From NCBI GenBank assembly GCA_022985045.1, contig CM040968.1:15730896-15794895 (forward strand): a DNA stretch of 64,000 nt, written 5' to 3'. Under the pieces are notes generated by a model. That model had not been told where the DNA came from and did no database searches. It worked only from the letters and a program-made list of their open reading frames with translations. Positions within the stretch are counted from its first letter, which is position 1; each line of letters begins with the position of its first letter. Source of the DNA: Macadamia tetraphylla. Lineage: Eukaryota; Streptophyta; Magnoliopsida; Proteales; Proteaceae. The position numbers and the translations under genes are program-made. Below are positions 11,847-23,700 of this stretch, in pieces.

Positions 11847-11965
11847 TTTCTGATCTGATTATCCACTATATGAATGGTCTGTTTTATGGTTGTTCTTTGG
11901 TTATAAAATCCTGCAGTTGGGATTAGGTTGCTTGTCAATCCTAGTTCTACATTAATCATGCATCA

Positions 11966-12800
11966 GAGCTACTCCTAAATTAGCTCTAATTTGTTCAGTC
12001 CTTATCTTTTCCAGTTTTACCACCCATGCATCTCAACATCCTCATTTCAGCTACACTAGTTTGTTTATATGTTGTTTCTTCACTGCCCAACATTCAGCTC
12101 CATACATCATTGATGGTTAAATAGTTGTCTTATAAAATTTTCCTTAGTATTATAAGAAAACATTGATCACACAACACTACAGATGCACCCCTCCACTTCA
12201 TCCACTCTATTCTAATTCTTTGTGCAACATCATCCTCTATTTCTCCTTCTTTATTTATGATTGAACCTAGATACATAAAATTTTCACTTTGCGTTATCTC
12301 CTTACCATCAATTTTCACTACCTCATTATCAATCCTGTTATTTTTTCCATGAAAATATCAGTCCTATTATTACTAAAGTTACACACCATATACTCTGATT
12401 TTGTTATAACGGTCTTAAAACCTATTCATTCCAGGTTGATCTCTATAATTCCAACTTAGCATTTATCTTTGTTTTCATTTAATCCACCAAAATAATATTT
12501 ATCAACAAAAACCATACACCAAGGGATTTGATCTTGAATGTCTCTAGTCAGCTCATCTATGATTAAAGCATACAAATATGGGCTTAAGGCTGATAATTGA
12601 TGTAATCCAATTGTAAATGGGAGTTCACTACCTACACCTGTTCACACTTCTTGCACTAGTCACAACACTATTATATTATTATATATATATATATATCTTT
12701 AACTATGTCCAAATGTTTAGTCAAAACACTTTTCTTCTCCAAGTCACCAAATTAACTCTCTATGGACTCTGTCATACGATATTTCTAGGTCAATAAATGA
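11966..12800 (-). mobile_element. RTE-type LINE fragment (reverse transcriptase, C-terminal half)
   Basis: Minus-strand fragments read FIDLE.SYDRV (about 12740-12800), SPYLYALIIDELT (about 12550-12590), IPWCMVFVDK, where active copies have a catalytic FADD (about 12505-12535), ENFMYLGSIINKEGEI, MKWRGASVVLCD and RANLGVA at the left end (about 11970). This order is that of the plant RTE-clade reverse transcriptase. Catalytic residues are mutated and frames shift. It ends abruptly beside the LTR element. Confidence 0.82.
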
Positions 12801-13635
12801 AATATGCATATAGAGACAAGTTAGGAGAAGATAGTTTGAGAAACAAAATAAATAAAGAATCATTCAGATGAGAATTAGGAAGAAAAACATATCACAACAT
12901 CATTTAGAACTGTATAAGTAAGACAATGTGTTACCGCAATAAGAAGCAATGAATAAATGGGAATAACAAATGTAAGCCAGAGAGGAATAATGGCTTCTGT
13001 TGTCTCAAATTTGACCCAATCCAAATCCAATTCCAATACTATACTTATTAACCTACATTAATTGCTTTTGGCAAAGATAACAATTACGCACACTAAAAAG
13101 GGCAAGGAAAAATATTTCAAATTATGGCAAAAGAATGGTTCAAAGCTCGTAAGTAGAATCAATTTCTTACAATTTAGGGTTAGGCCTTTTTGTGACTATG
13201 ATCTAAACATCTTAATAATTAAGAACTTGGTCGTCCAAGGACAATGAAGAAGAAACACCAAAATAAATCCCAACAAACATAGCCAACTCTGCCTCAATGA
13301 TACTGCGTAACTAAAGGTTAATGTAGCTGGTAATGGTTCAAAATTGCTGACCAATTGATGCTTTGACTGACCAATATCTATGCATACCATATAGAAAAGA
13401 AAAACGGTAAGCACTGTCTCCAAAATTATAATAACAAGAAGCACCATACTTCATATATATAAATAATAGTAATAAAAAAAATTCAGAAATTTAAAGTATA
13501 GAAAAAATAATAAATTCAAGCCGATTCCATTTGGTCTATTTTCCTGAAGGGATAATAACTTTAGGTCCAGTTACAATACAATATTTTTATTTTGATTCTT
13601 TAGTTTTACTTCTTGATTTACCACCTGACTCCATG
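12801..13635. other. Unassigned sequence between two LINE fragments
   Basis: AT-rich sequence with no recognisable coding, RNA or TIR structure. Short open frames here look like chance. Confidence 0.4.
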
Positions 13636-14522
13636 ATCTAACCAGGAATATTCAAGGAGGATACCATGGTGTATACCTTTTACCAATGATATTGTCCTAG
13701 TGGGTGAAACAGTGGAAGGGATTAATGATAAGTTGGAGTTTTGGAGATCTACATTTGAATTGAGAGGGCTTAAGTAGAACGAAAATGGAGTACATGATGT
13801 GTAACTTTAGTCGATTGAGGACTGATAGCGAAGGGTGAAAATTGAGGGGAAGGAGATCTTGCAAAGTGACTATTTCAGATATCTAGGTTCTACCTTAAAC
13901 AAGGAATGTGAGATTAACGATGATGTTTCCCACAGAATTGAAGTAGGATGAATCTAGAGTGCTGTGTGATCGACGTATTCCTCTAAAGCTTAAAGAAAAC
14001 TTTCACAGAATGGTCGTAAGGCCAGTTATGATGTATGGTGCAGGATGTTGGGCAATCAAAAAGCATAATATAGATAAGTTGAGTGTGGCAGAGATGAGGA
14101 TGTTGAGATGGATGTGCGGCAAAACTCTGAGAGATAGATTGAGGAATGACCGAGTTAGAGCTGACTTGGGAGTTTCTCCGATTTAGATAAGCTCAAAGAA
14201 TGTCGATTAAGATGGATTGAACATGTCTAAAGGGGGCCTTTGGATGCCCTAGTACGGAGGACTGACCAGATTCAGATGGATGGAGCTAAAAGGGCTAGAG
14301 GCAAGCCAAAAATGACCATTGATGAGTTGATAAGAGAGACATGCAAAATATAGGCCTCCACCCTAGTGTGGCATCTTATAGAGCTGCTTGGAGGGCAAAG
14401 ATCCGGAATGCTAATTGATCGTAAGTTGGATGTCCCCAAGTGTTTTTTTTTTTTTTCCTACTCGGATCCATGTAGCCAACCCCATTTACTTGGGATAAAG
14501 CTGAGCTGCTGTTGTTGTTGTC
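13636..14522 (+). mobile_element. RTE-type LINE 3' end
   Basis: Plus-strand frames read a damaged catalytic segment (FTNDIVLVGE, about 13676-13710), LCDRRIPLKLKENFHRMVVRP, AEMRMLRWMCGKTLRDRLRND (about 14085-14155) and a GRG-like tail. The non-coding end reads cccatttacttgggataaag and closes on a gttgttgttg run (about 14510-14520), the typical RTE 3' tail. The same RT segment is present in opposite orientation at 11966-12800, so this is a separate insertion. Confidence 0.85.
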
Positions 14523-14639
14523 CATGGCTAATCTACTCTCATGTTTTTAAAAAAGTCAATAAAACCCAAAACAGGAAGATTCAGGAACAAAATAAACAAG
14601 GTAAAAATAGTTAGAAAAGAAAAAAGGTAGAGCGCAAAC

Positions 14640-14708
14640 CTGCCAGAAGATAAAGTTAGTCCTAATAGTCTGAGCCACAGCTTCATTTGACCATGTGTCC
14701 CGGTTCAG
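14640..14708 (-). CDS. PUX7: PUX7-like exon 6 (UAS domain)
   Basis: 23 codons (LNRDTWSNEAVAQTIRTNF to FWQ), phase 0, acceptor tgaag (14709-14713), donor GTTTGC (14634-14639). The next exon, expected to begin with Val-Tyr-Asp-like residues, is not found anywhere to the left in this window. Confidence 0.86.
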
Positions 14709-17700
14709 CTTCACATAGCAATGCATTCCCAAAACTAATGTCAAACTCTGAAAACTTAAAGGAGAGCTTGTAATTAATTGAAAAAGTGAATGATACCATG
14801 TGTGAACTGAATTCCTTGGTGGACTGCAAGTTTACTACGAGCCACTTGTCTTGGTCAGAAGCTGTAACCTTTGCCTGCACTTATAGATAGTAATACAATT
14901 ACCCACAATGAAGCCAAGTTCAAATAAAACAGAGATGAGAATATTAAAGGCAAAAGAGAATGATTTTGATGAAAAACAATTGGAAAATTTACATAGGAAT
15001 GTTTTTTTCTACAGAGGCACCTTGGGACATCATTGTTTGCGACATCGCTGATCAGTTAAAGCTCAAAGTATTGAGGATACATTCCCAACATTGAGCTTTT
15101 GCGCAAGGTAGGACCAAATTTGTAATCAATTTGAAAGTTTATAAATAAAGGAAGAATACTGATCTACAGCCCACGATTTTGATGAAGAAAGAAAACAGAG
15201 TTGGCTTATTCCAGAAACTGTGAGATGCAGTGAAGTGAGAGACCTCGTGGGTGAGATGCCTTGGGAAGAGTGAGAGACTCGACCCAACCTATCCCCCTTC
15301 CCCATTCCCTTCTTTATATTTCTTGTTTTCCCCTTTTTTTCTTATCTTCTCCTATCTCCCAGTCGAAACCCTGTGAGTGTTTGTTGTTCTGAGTGTTGTC
15401 TGCAAATATAAGATTTATTCAAAGGTTACTTGTTGCTAGATTTCTCAGAGATAGTGTTCAACTGTTGCTGCGATAGAGGTTGCTGCTGTTACATCAGTTG
15501 TTGACTTGAGAAGGCAACCGTACACCCCGTGGTTCAGTTCTTCATTGGAGTCCTTGCTGTAACTTGCTTGTTTGTCAAGTTTATTGATCCTCCTGTAAAC
15601 TTGGTTCCTAGTTGGACTGGTTCTACATTATTAATATAATTTATATATATATATATTGATAGAATGATATATATCAGGGAAAACTGGGCAGGGGCTCTGA
15701 ATCTACTGATTTAACCTGATAAACTAGAAATTATTACGCAAACTCATAAGAAAACAAGACCAGAAGCTTATATACTTGATCCCAGATCAATCTGAGAGGT
15801 AATACTAAAAGATATAGCAGAGTTTGATAGCCAAAAATTACCCAGAAAACGGGGCACCACCCAGCTACTAAAAAGAACAAAAAAACTGACCTGGAAACTT
15901 GGTTCTCTTGAATGAATACTGAGAAGAATATGGGAGAGAGAAGGTACAGGAATCCACTTGCTGTGGCTTTTGGAATCCACCAAAAGCCCTTGAGAATCCA
16001 TCCAAGTTGAACCACTGAATCCAAATTTAACAGTTGCATAAAACGGGAAGTTTCATTATTAAAATTCACTCCCAACGTGCCTAGAAAAAGTCTACCAAGC
16101 CAACTGCTAATCAAACTCGCTATTTAATTAACACAAAAAAGACTTAAAACAGGTCCTATTCTAACTAGACTCCAACTTAAATAACTAATTATGTAATTCT
16201 CATATTCCCAACTAATGTCCCTATAATAGGCCTATTAAAGTGGCCATTACTCCTCCCTCGCCACATCAATGTCCCTCTGTCCTATTGCCTCTGCTGGAAT
16301 GGGATTGAGGACTCCGATCACCTCTTCTTCGAGTGCCCCTTCTCTTCCACTGTTTGGTAGAAAGTCCTTTCTAAATGCTGGCCTGGTGAGAGAAGAACTC
16401 TCTCCCTAAGGAGGAATGGATCTGGGTTGACATAACCTTCGTAGGTTCCTCTATATGTGACATTGTGGGAAAGCTCGCTTTTTGTGCGACCATCAACCAT
16501 CTTTGGGAGGAGCGTAATCTATGCTGGACTACCAATTCTAAGTCTTTTGACATGATTTGGACTGCCATCTTCTTTGATTTCATCTCTAAGGCTCATTCGC
16601 TTCCCTATCGGCAACCTCGTGACTCCCCTCAGAACCGGCTGATTGCATCCTCTTGGGGTCTTCCCCCCCACTCCCTTTTTTTCTTGGTTTCTTGCCCCTA
16701 GGGGTTGTATATTCCTTCTCTTTTCTCTCTCTTGGTAATGAATTTATTATTCATCCAAAATAAAAAGTGGCCATTACGTTGAAAACTCATTGGAGAAAAG
16801 GCCCAACACAAATAGAAACCAATTCAAATCCTGCATGGCTGCATCAAACCAAAATAAACCCACTTCTTGTGACTTACCTGCATCAGCCAATCAACATGAT
16901 CTCCTCTCTATATCCGACGGTCAGAATGGTTTAATCAGCCATCCATCATTTTAATGGCTGAAAAAAAAAAGGGGAGAAAAAATTCAAATGGTGGATTATA
17001 GAAATCTCTGATCAACGATAGAACAAGATCCATTTTGCATCATATCTAAGGGATTCCTTGGTTCGGACCGAAGAAGCAATGTCACTCAATCATTATCAAA
17101 CCATAAAGCTGAAACGACCCACAAATTTGACATATGGTTAGATGCCCTAGCTATCTGACACTATGATGGCTAAAACAGCCCTCCATGTGGCAGAAACATC
17201 ATCCCATTAACTGAACAAGTAGAGATTCGTTTGAACATAAATCAATGTAAACAACCCGTCGTCATTTACGTGATGATTTAACTTCTACGCACTCTATACT
17301 TGAAGGAGTAATGAGAGGTGCTATATACTTTTTGTTCCGTCTTAATTAACATGCAATTTGTGTGAGTATAATATGTTATCAGGTTAATTAGTTATTATAG
17401 CAGTATTTTGAAATATCATAACACCACTAACACTAACAAAACTGAATCTGATACTAAAACATGTCTTCAACCTAGCTTCAGTACCTTGAGCACTAAAATT
17501 ATGCCTCTATAAGATCACAAAGAAGAATCTCAAATTGTCAATTATTGTGGACCCAGCAAATAGACACAGAACTAGTACAAAGTTGCATATTGTTGATATG
17601 AACATATGGGTAAATGCACTATGATGTGCCAGGAACTTAGACACGTGCAAACTCGGAACATGTGGAGATCTTGTTCAGTAATGTGAACATATTTTAGAAC

Positions 17701-20700
17701 ATATAACCAGATATAACGTACAAACAGTACAGGTTACACTTTCTAGCAACCTATACTAACGAAAATATAAATCAATAATGCCTACTTCGACAAAAAATCC
17801 ATGCAACAACAAACTTAAAGTGCTTTATCAAACCAAAAAAAAAAAAGGCAAATAATGAGATATAGGAAGGCAACTCTAAACAAAATACATTGAAAAAATA
17901 GGATTTCTTTGACTGGATATGTCTGTTCTAGATTTCAGATAAAACAATGACTCTAATATTGGAATCTAGAAGACCTCCCAGCTGCTACTACCACTTGTAT
18001 TGTTCATACAGAAACATATTGGATACTGAAATGGACTAATTCTGTACCTTTGATGCTAAAAGGAACATTTTGTTTTGTTGTCAGTATTACATTCGTGAAC
18101 CATAAGATGCATAAGACTTATTTACCATATCATGGGACACCTGTAGATACTTCAAAACCTTGCTTGCAGGAAAGTATCAACTAAATAGGAAGTAGAAGCA
18201 GAAACTACCAAAGATCAATGATATTGACGAAATATGAAGTTCAATGAGAATCAAGGAAAATCAATTTTACCTTGTCAAAAGGTCCATGGAGCATCAAGTC
18301 AAAAGGAGGACGATATAATGAAGCAAGATTATCCTGGGAATTCTCTGTTGAGGATGCAGCCCCTTGGTCTGATTCCCAAACACCAGGACGTTTCATCTCC
18401 TCACCGAAATTCGAAAAGCAACCAATGAACTTGCTTCTTGTGATGGATATCCCATCCTTGAGGTTCTGGTGCAACATGTGTTGTGAACATTTAAACATAT
18501 GTAGAGGTAAAAGAAATGCCAAGGCATTACTAATCTATAATGTGATGTCATCTTAATATGGCAATGCAGAGGAAGCCATCAATGTTACACATACAAAGAA
18601 TCAAGAACACCACTGCTAAACTTCTTCCTTCAGTCATCCTTTCAGATGTTTCTTTCTCTTCACTGTTACATTACAACTTTGATGTTATATAGGTGCTTTT
18701 TTATTCTTAGCTATCACAATTCGAAGGGTTTTCTCAACTTTTCTCCTATCTCGGTGGCAACTGAGTTTGAACCATTATTATTAGTGATACAGTTAGATCA
18801 CCTAAAATGGCTCATTTTATTAAAAATAAGCTTTATTTATGTGTTGGGCCTTTGATGCCATGTATTCTCATTGTAATGGGCCACTTTAATGGGCCTATAA
18901 TATGGGTAGAGACTAGGCATACAGGACTAGTTAGATAAGTGTCTTTATCTCTTTAGTTTAATTGCTATTAAGTGTTTTAGTTAGGCTGGATTAGGATTCT
19001 ATAAGCCCCATCCTATTTTGAATCAGTTTCTTTATTATTTCAGTTTCCTAGTCAGTTTACGTTACCTAATTAGTTAAGGATTGGGTTAGGCCTTTCCTAT
19101 TTAGTGTTTAAGTGTGTTTTTGAGTCTCCTCTTTAAGTCTGTAAGGGAGGCGAGCATTGTACACGAATTTTGATCAATGGAAAGCTTCTGACGTTCCTCT
19201 CCATGCTGTGAAGAAATCCCTTGCGTTTGATCAAGGAATCCTTGTGTTCAATCAAGGCTGGTTGGTGTTTGGTCCATCCAAAGTCCAAACCACCCTGAGG
19301 TGTGAAGCCCAGCTGTTCTATCCCTATACTATTCTTCCCCTCCATCAACAAGTTCAAGTGCTAGTTATTTTCTGCAATTCATCTTCTAGTATTTGCTGTT
19401 CTAGTTCTGAACTTAAATTCTGTTCTAGCCAGAATTCATATGCTAGGTTTTTTTTGGCATAAATTCTGTTTAGAGCAATCCGACCATTAGAATCATACCA
19501 TATTTTGATCAAGTATTCATCATCCTAATTCATTAAATATATTTCAGATTGGTAATCTTATGACCTACTGATCTTGAGATATTTGATATTTCTCATTCTA
19601 CCCCTGCCCCCTCCTAGTTACTGATTTATGCATTATTGAGCTACTGTTTTATCATCTGTTTGTTATCCATATGCAGAATCAATTGACATAATTCAAACTC
19701 TAATTCTGATTTCTGTTTCGGTCACTGAAATTACTGTTTCACCCTTTTCCTATTAGAACTAGGATTAGGCCATAACTGCTTATCTACTAACCATTGGATC
19801 AATCTCAGATTTTCAGCAAACACTCTGTCCCTTATTTATTGAACTTGATTCAAATATCAGTCTGTTCCGACCATTTGATTTGCTGTTATATAGATCTCCC
19901 ACATCTGAACTTATTCTTTGATTACAGATCTTGTCTTTGGGTACTGTTTTGAATCTTCAAATACAGTACTACATTTATTAGCCTTTTTCATATAACATTT
20001 TTCTCTTTAAGACTGGCAACTGAACTAAACCTACCTCAATCCTCTGTACCTAACTGTCTGACTCTCTGCACAGAGGATGTTTAAAATACTTTGCTGCTGT
20101 TGCCCATAATCTAATACCAAAAATTGCAGTTAATTTCAAAATGAAAAAGGCATCTATTAGCTGCCTTCAAATGTCCCAATTACAATCACTCGCATTCAAA
20201 CACATATAAGAAAGATGGGCTGAGAAATACCTATACAATATCGCATCATCATACAGAACCTCTCTTTTAACTGGTAAGGAGGCCGTACTTCTTCACTTCC
20301 ATCATCTTGTCCAACATTTTCAAGGTTTCTTGCCGGTCCACTGAATCAAGGTACAGAAAGAAAACTTTAAAAGAACAGTTACAAGGGGTAAACTTTTTCG
20401 ATAAATGATTTAACTGATTAAAAAAATATAAGTTATGGGACCAACTAAAACAACTGACTGATAACAAATTGAGGTCAGAATGAATAGATATCCATAATTT
20501 GAGATCAAAATAGCAAAAACCTAATTTGACATAAACGTAAGCACCTTAATCAAATTTTCTGACGACCTCCAAAAAAAAAAAGCTAACAGAGCAGAACAAT
20601 AATCCATTGCTGGCCTAGTTTTTCATCATTGTGTGAATATATCTATTTACTCTGATTTCAATTGTTCTGCATCACTGATAACTTCGTGCAGACCATCTTT

Positions 20701-23700
20701 AAAAGGATGGATTCTCTTCAACTTACCCTAGGCTTTGTTCAGGCAATGGTGAAGAATTTTCGGTTGGTGAAGAGTTGGAAGGGGGTGGCAAACCCCCACC
20801 ATCATTTCCAACATAGAATAACTGAATTGCTTCCTCAAGCTTCCAACTAGTGGCCTGCCACCATAAGAACCCAGCATAAAGCTCCAAAACTGGCATATTT
20901 TATAGAACAATGGAAAAAAATTAAGAGTAAATAAAATTGAAAGAAAAGAAAGGCTCAACTCAGTAATATGATTGCCATATGACAGTCTACAAGATCAGGC
21001 TGTCCCAATGGCTATACAACCATTGATCATTGATCAATGCTCATTGACCATTGAAAATTATTACATTCACAGTCCAATTACATGCACAAATAAAAGGAAA
21101 TTACCACTGGTTGCCCATTATAAAGGTGCAAACCTGCACTTTCAAAGGTTGGGAATGACTTGCAAGTTGCTAATGCCAATCTCGTACCCTATGATAAAAC
21201 ACCAAACTACCGTATGAAGAAGAATCATGATCACCACCATTGGATGTGGTTTGATCCTCTACTTTGGACCTTTGATTTTTACTTTGTACCTTGATTGTAT
21301 TGTAAAGCTAGGATTTCCAACCATTAGTTTGCTGAGAAGAAAAAAAATCGAAAATTTTGGGTGGCTGAAGCTGAAGCAGCTATTTTGGGTGTGGAAAAAA
21401 CCTGGAGAGGGAGCTAAAGAGTCAAAAAGATGATTCCTCACTTATTCCCCTCATTCAAAACCGTGCATGAGACTTTCATCTCGCACAAATGTAGGCAAGA
21501 GAAATAGGATAGTTTTTTAATTTGTTTGAGTCTTTAGTAAGTGTCAATTAGTATTATAGCATTTTATTTATTTTTATTACTCGGGCCCATTGGCATACGT
21601 GTAAAAGGGAGGGCCCGTTTGATAAGTCTGCAGCTGTGCTTTAAGAAACGGCAGAATGATAATTTCGTTCTGAAATAGAAACGGAATTGAAAGTGTTTGA
21701 TAAGTCATGTTTTAGAAGTGAAATAACCAATGAAAGAATGGAAGTCATTTCTTAACGGTGAAACAAGTTGAACTTGTTTCAGGTCGCTTTTGAACCATAA
21801 ATAAGTAAAATTTCTATTTCTATTTCGAAATAAATGAAACGGAAGTTTTATCAAACGCTTTTGTCACTGCTCGAAATGTAATGGCGACTCTTTTTTGGAA
21901 AAGTTATCAAACGGGCCCGGAGTTTAATTGGAGCTTATTTAAATAATGGATCCTAGCAAGCATGGTGATCTTGTGGGGCTTAGTCCTTAGCTGTTAGTTT
22001 TGTCTTGAGTAGTAGAGTCCTATTAGATTTATTTATTATTTTGGGGTTTTATTAAGTTCAAGAGTCCTAATAGTATTTTCGAATTTTATTTCTTGGGAAA
22101 GAGATCGCTACCTAGTCACGTGGCCTTTGCACCAGCATGGGGACCAATGAGAAGACGCGCAGAAGCATCAACATTGATGGGTTTATATATAAACCCATCT
22201 TGTGTCCAGGCATAGGGGCCACACGACTAGGTAGCGTTCTTTCTCCCTTATTTATTTTAGGAAGTTAGATATTAGGAGGTTTCTATTTTGTTTTTTATTG
22301 GTGAACATTTAAATACATATAATCAACCTTCCCTAACATATGAATGGAATATACAATTTGGCATTTGAATTGTGTCACCAAAAAAGCTTCCTCTTTTCTC
22401 TCTCGTCTCCCTCTTCCTAGACAGATAGACCCCTCCCTTTCTCCCTATCGATCTAGTTTTTTCCTTCCTTTTCTCTCCCTTATTTCCTACAATACTCTCT
22501 TTATTTTCTCCCATCGCAGGCTGCTGAAACATACAACTAGCAAGCTTCTCAGACCCTGGTTTGTCATGAAAATAGCCTAGACCTGGGCCTACGTAGCAGC
22601 CCATAGATTGGTGATTCCAAATCTAGGATTCGGGTCAGCTGCATCACTGTAACCAACTTACCTCCAATTACATCATATCAGTCCAGCAGATGAAAATTTG
22701 GTGCTTCATTACTACCCCAAAACCCTGCTGCAGAATTTTAAGGAAGCTCATTAGGCAACCCAAGGGACACCAGTAAGCAAGGAGCCTTAAAAACCATCTG
22801 GGAGATACTACCAGGGTTTTCTTGGGGCCTATATGCATAGCACAGCTTGTAGTTCCAAAATTGAAGACTGTGACTATAGGGATACAGGCAGCTGCATCAC
22901 TTAGTGGCCAAAGTTGACAGCGTGATGGGGTTCAGTACTAGTTATTATATGGCGCAGTCAAGTTGTTGTATAAAGCCAATGGAAAATCAAAATCTGATCA
23001 GGTAGGTTGAATACTCTAAAAGCTATAAATGCCTCCTTCCCAAGGGAAGAAGGATTAATAATATGCCAGTGAAATAACCAGAGAAAGTGCTTAAATAGAA
23101 CATCTATACATCGTCTGGTTTTGAATTACATAGATATTCTTTGACTCAGATTTGGTTCACTTGTATCAGGATTATACTACCATGCCCCTTTATGAGAAGT
23201 GATTTCTAGGATCAGGGAGATAGGAGCAGCCAGTGGTATTTTCTTTTGGGTTGGTTGGGTGGGGGGGGAGGGGGGAATCATTTTCATAACAATCTAGAAC
23301 AACTGCCTCATCAATAAGGTAGGTAAGCTAGCCATTCAATAGGAAGTTGAAGACTGAAGCCTTTGTAAGACACCTAATAAGATATACCCCATTAGTTTAT
23401 GTAGTTCAACAGTCAACCTAAGGGCAAAGGACGGATTAAAAAAAAAAATGGGTTGTTATAACCAAGCTACCTTAGTAACATCATTTCAAGTCAAGTTTCA
23501 AGACTTAAAGAATATTGAAGGATCCCTCCAATGTCCGTTCATTTCTTGCCTGGGCTAGAACCCAATCTCAGAAAAATCAGTTCTTCATGCACCACAATAC
23601 TACTGCGACCTCTATGGCCATCAATTGAAAGACAAAACACTTCAAACTGTATGATCCTATCAAATCAACAGTGGTAAAAGAAGATTATGCCCTATTTTAT

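Larger units (their letters stand above)
6843..11954 (+). mobile_element. Gag-only (pol-deleted) LTR retrotransposon of the same family
   Basis: Structure: 5' LTR 6843-7935, degraded primer binding site, gag 7936-9230, short remainder, polypurine tract at 9531-9543, 3' LTR from 9545 to 11954. Only about 1.6 kb separates the LTRs, and protease, RT, RNase H and integrase are absent, so this is a non-autonomous derivative that would rely on proteins of a complete relative. A possible target duplication ATCAT lies at 6838-6842 and 11955-11959. The 3' LTR is enlarged by a nested LTR and two tandem duplications. Confidence 0.85.
9545..11954 (+). repeat. 3' LTR, interrupted and internally duplicated
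   Basis: Begins tgatgcagattaatcacc right after the polypurine tract and ends ctacatta at 11954. It breaks at 9990, where a second LTR is inserted, resumes at 10892-10896, and contains a 268-bp and a 134-bp tandem duplication. Confidence 0.82.
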
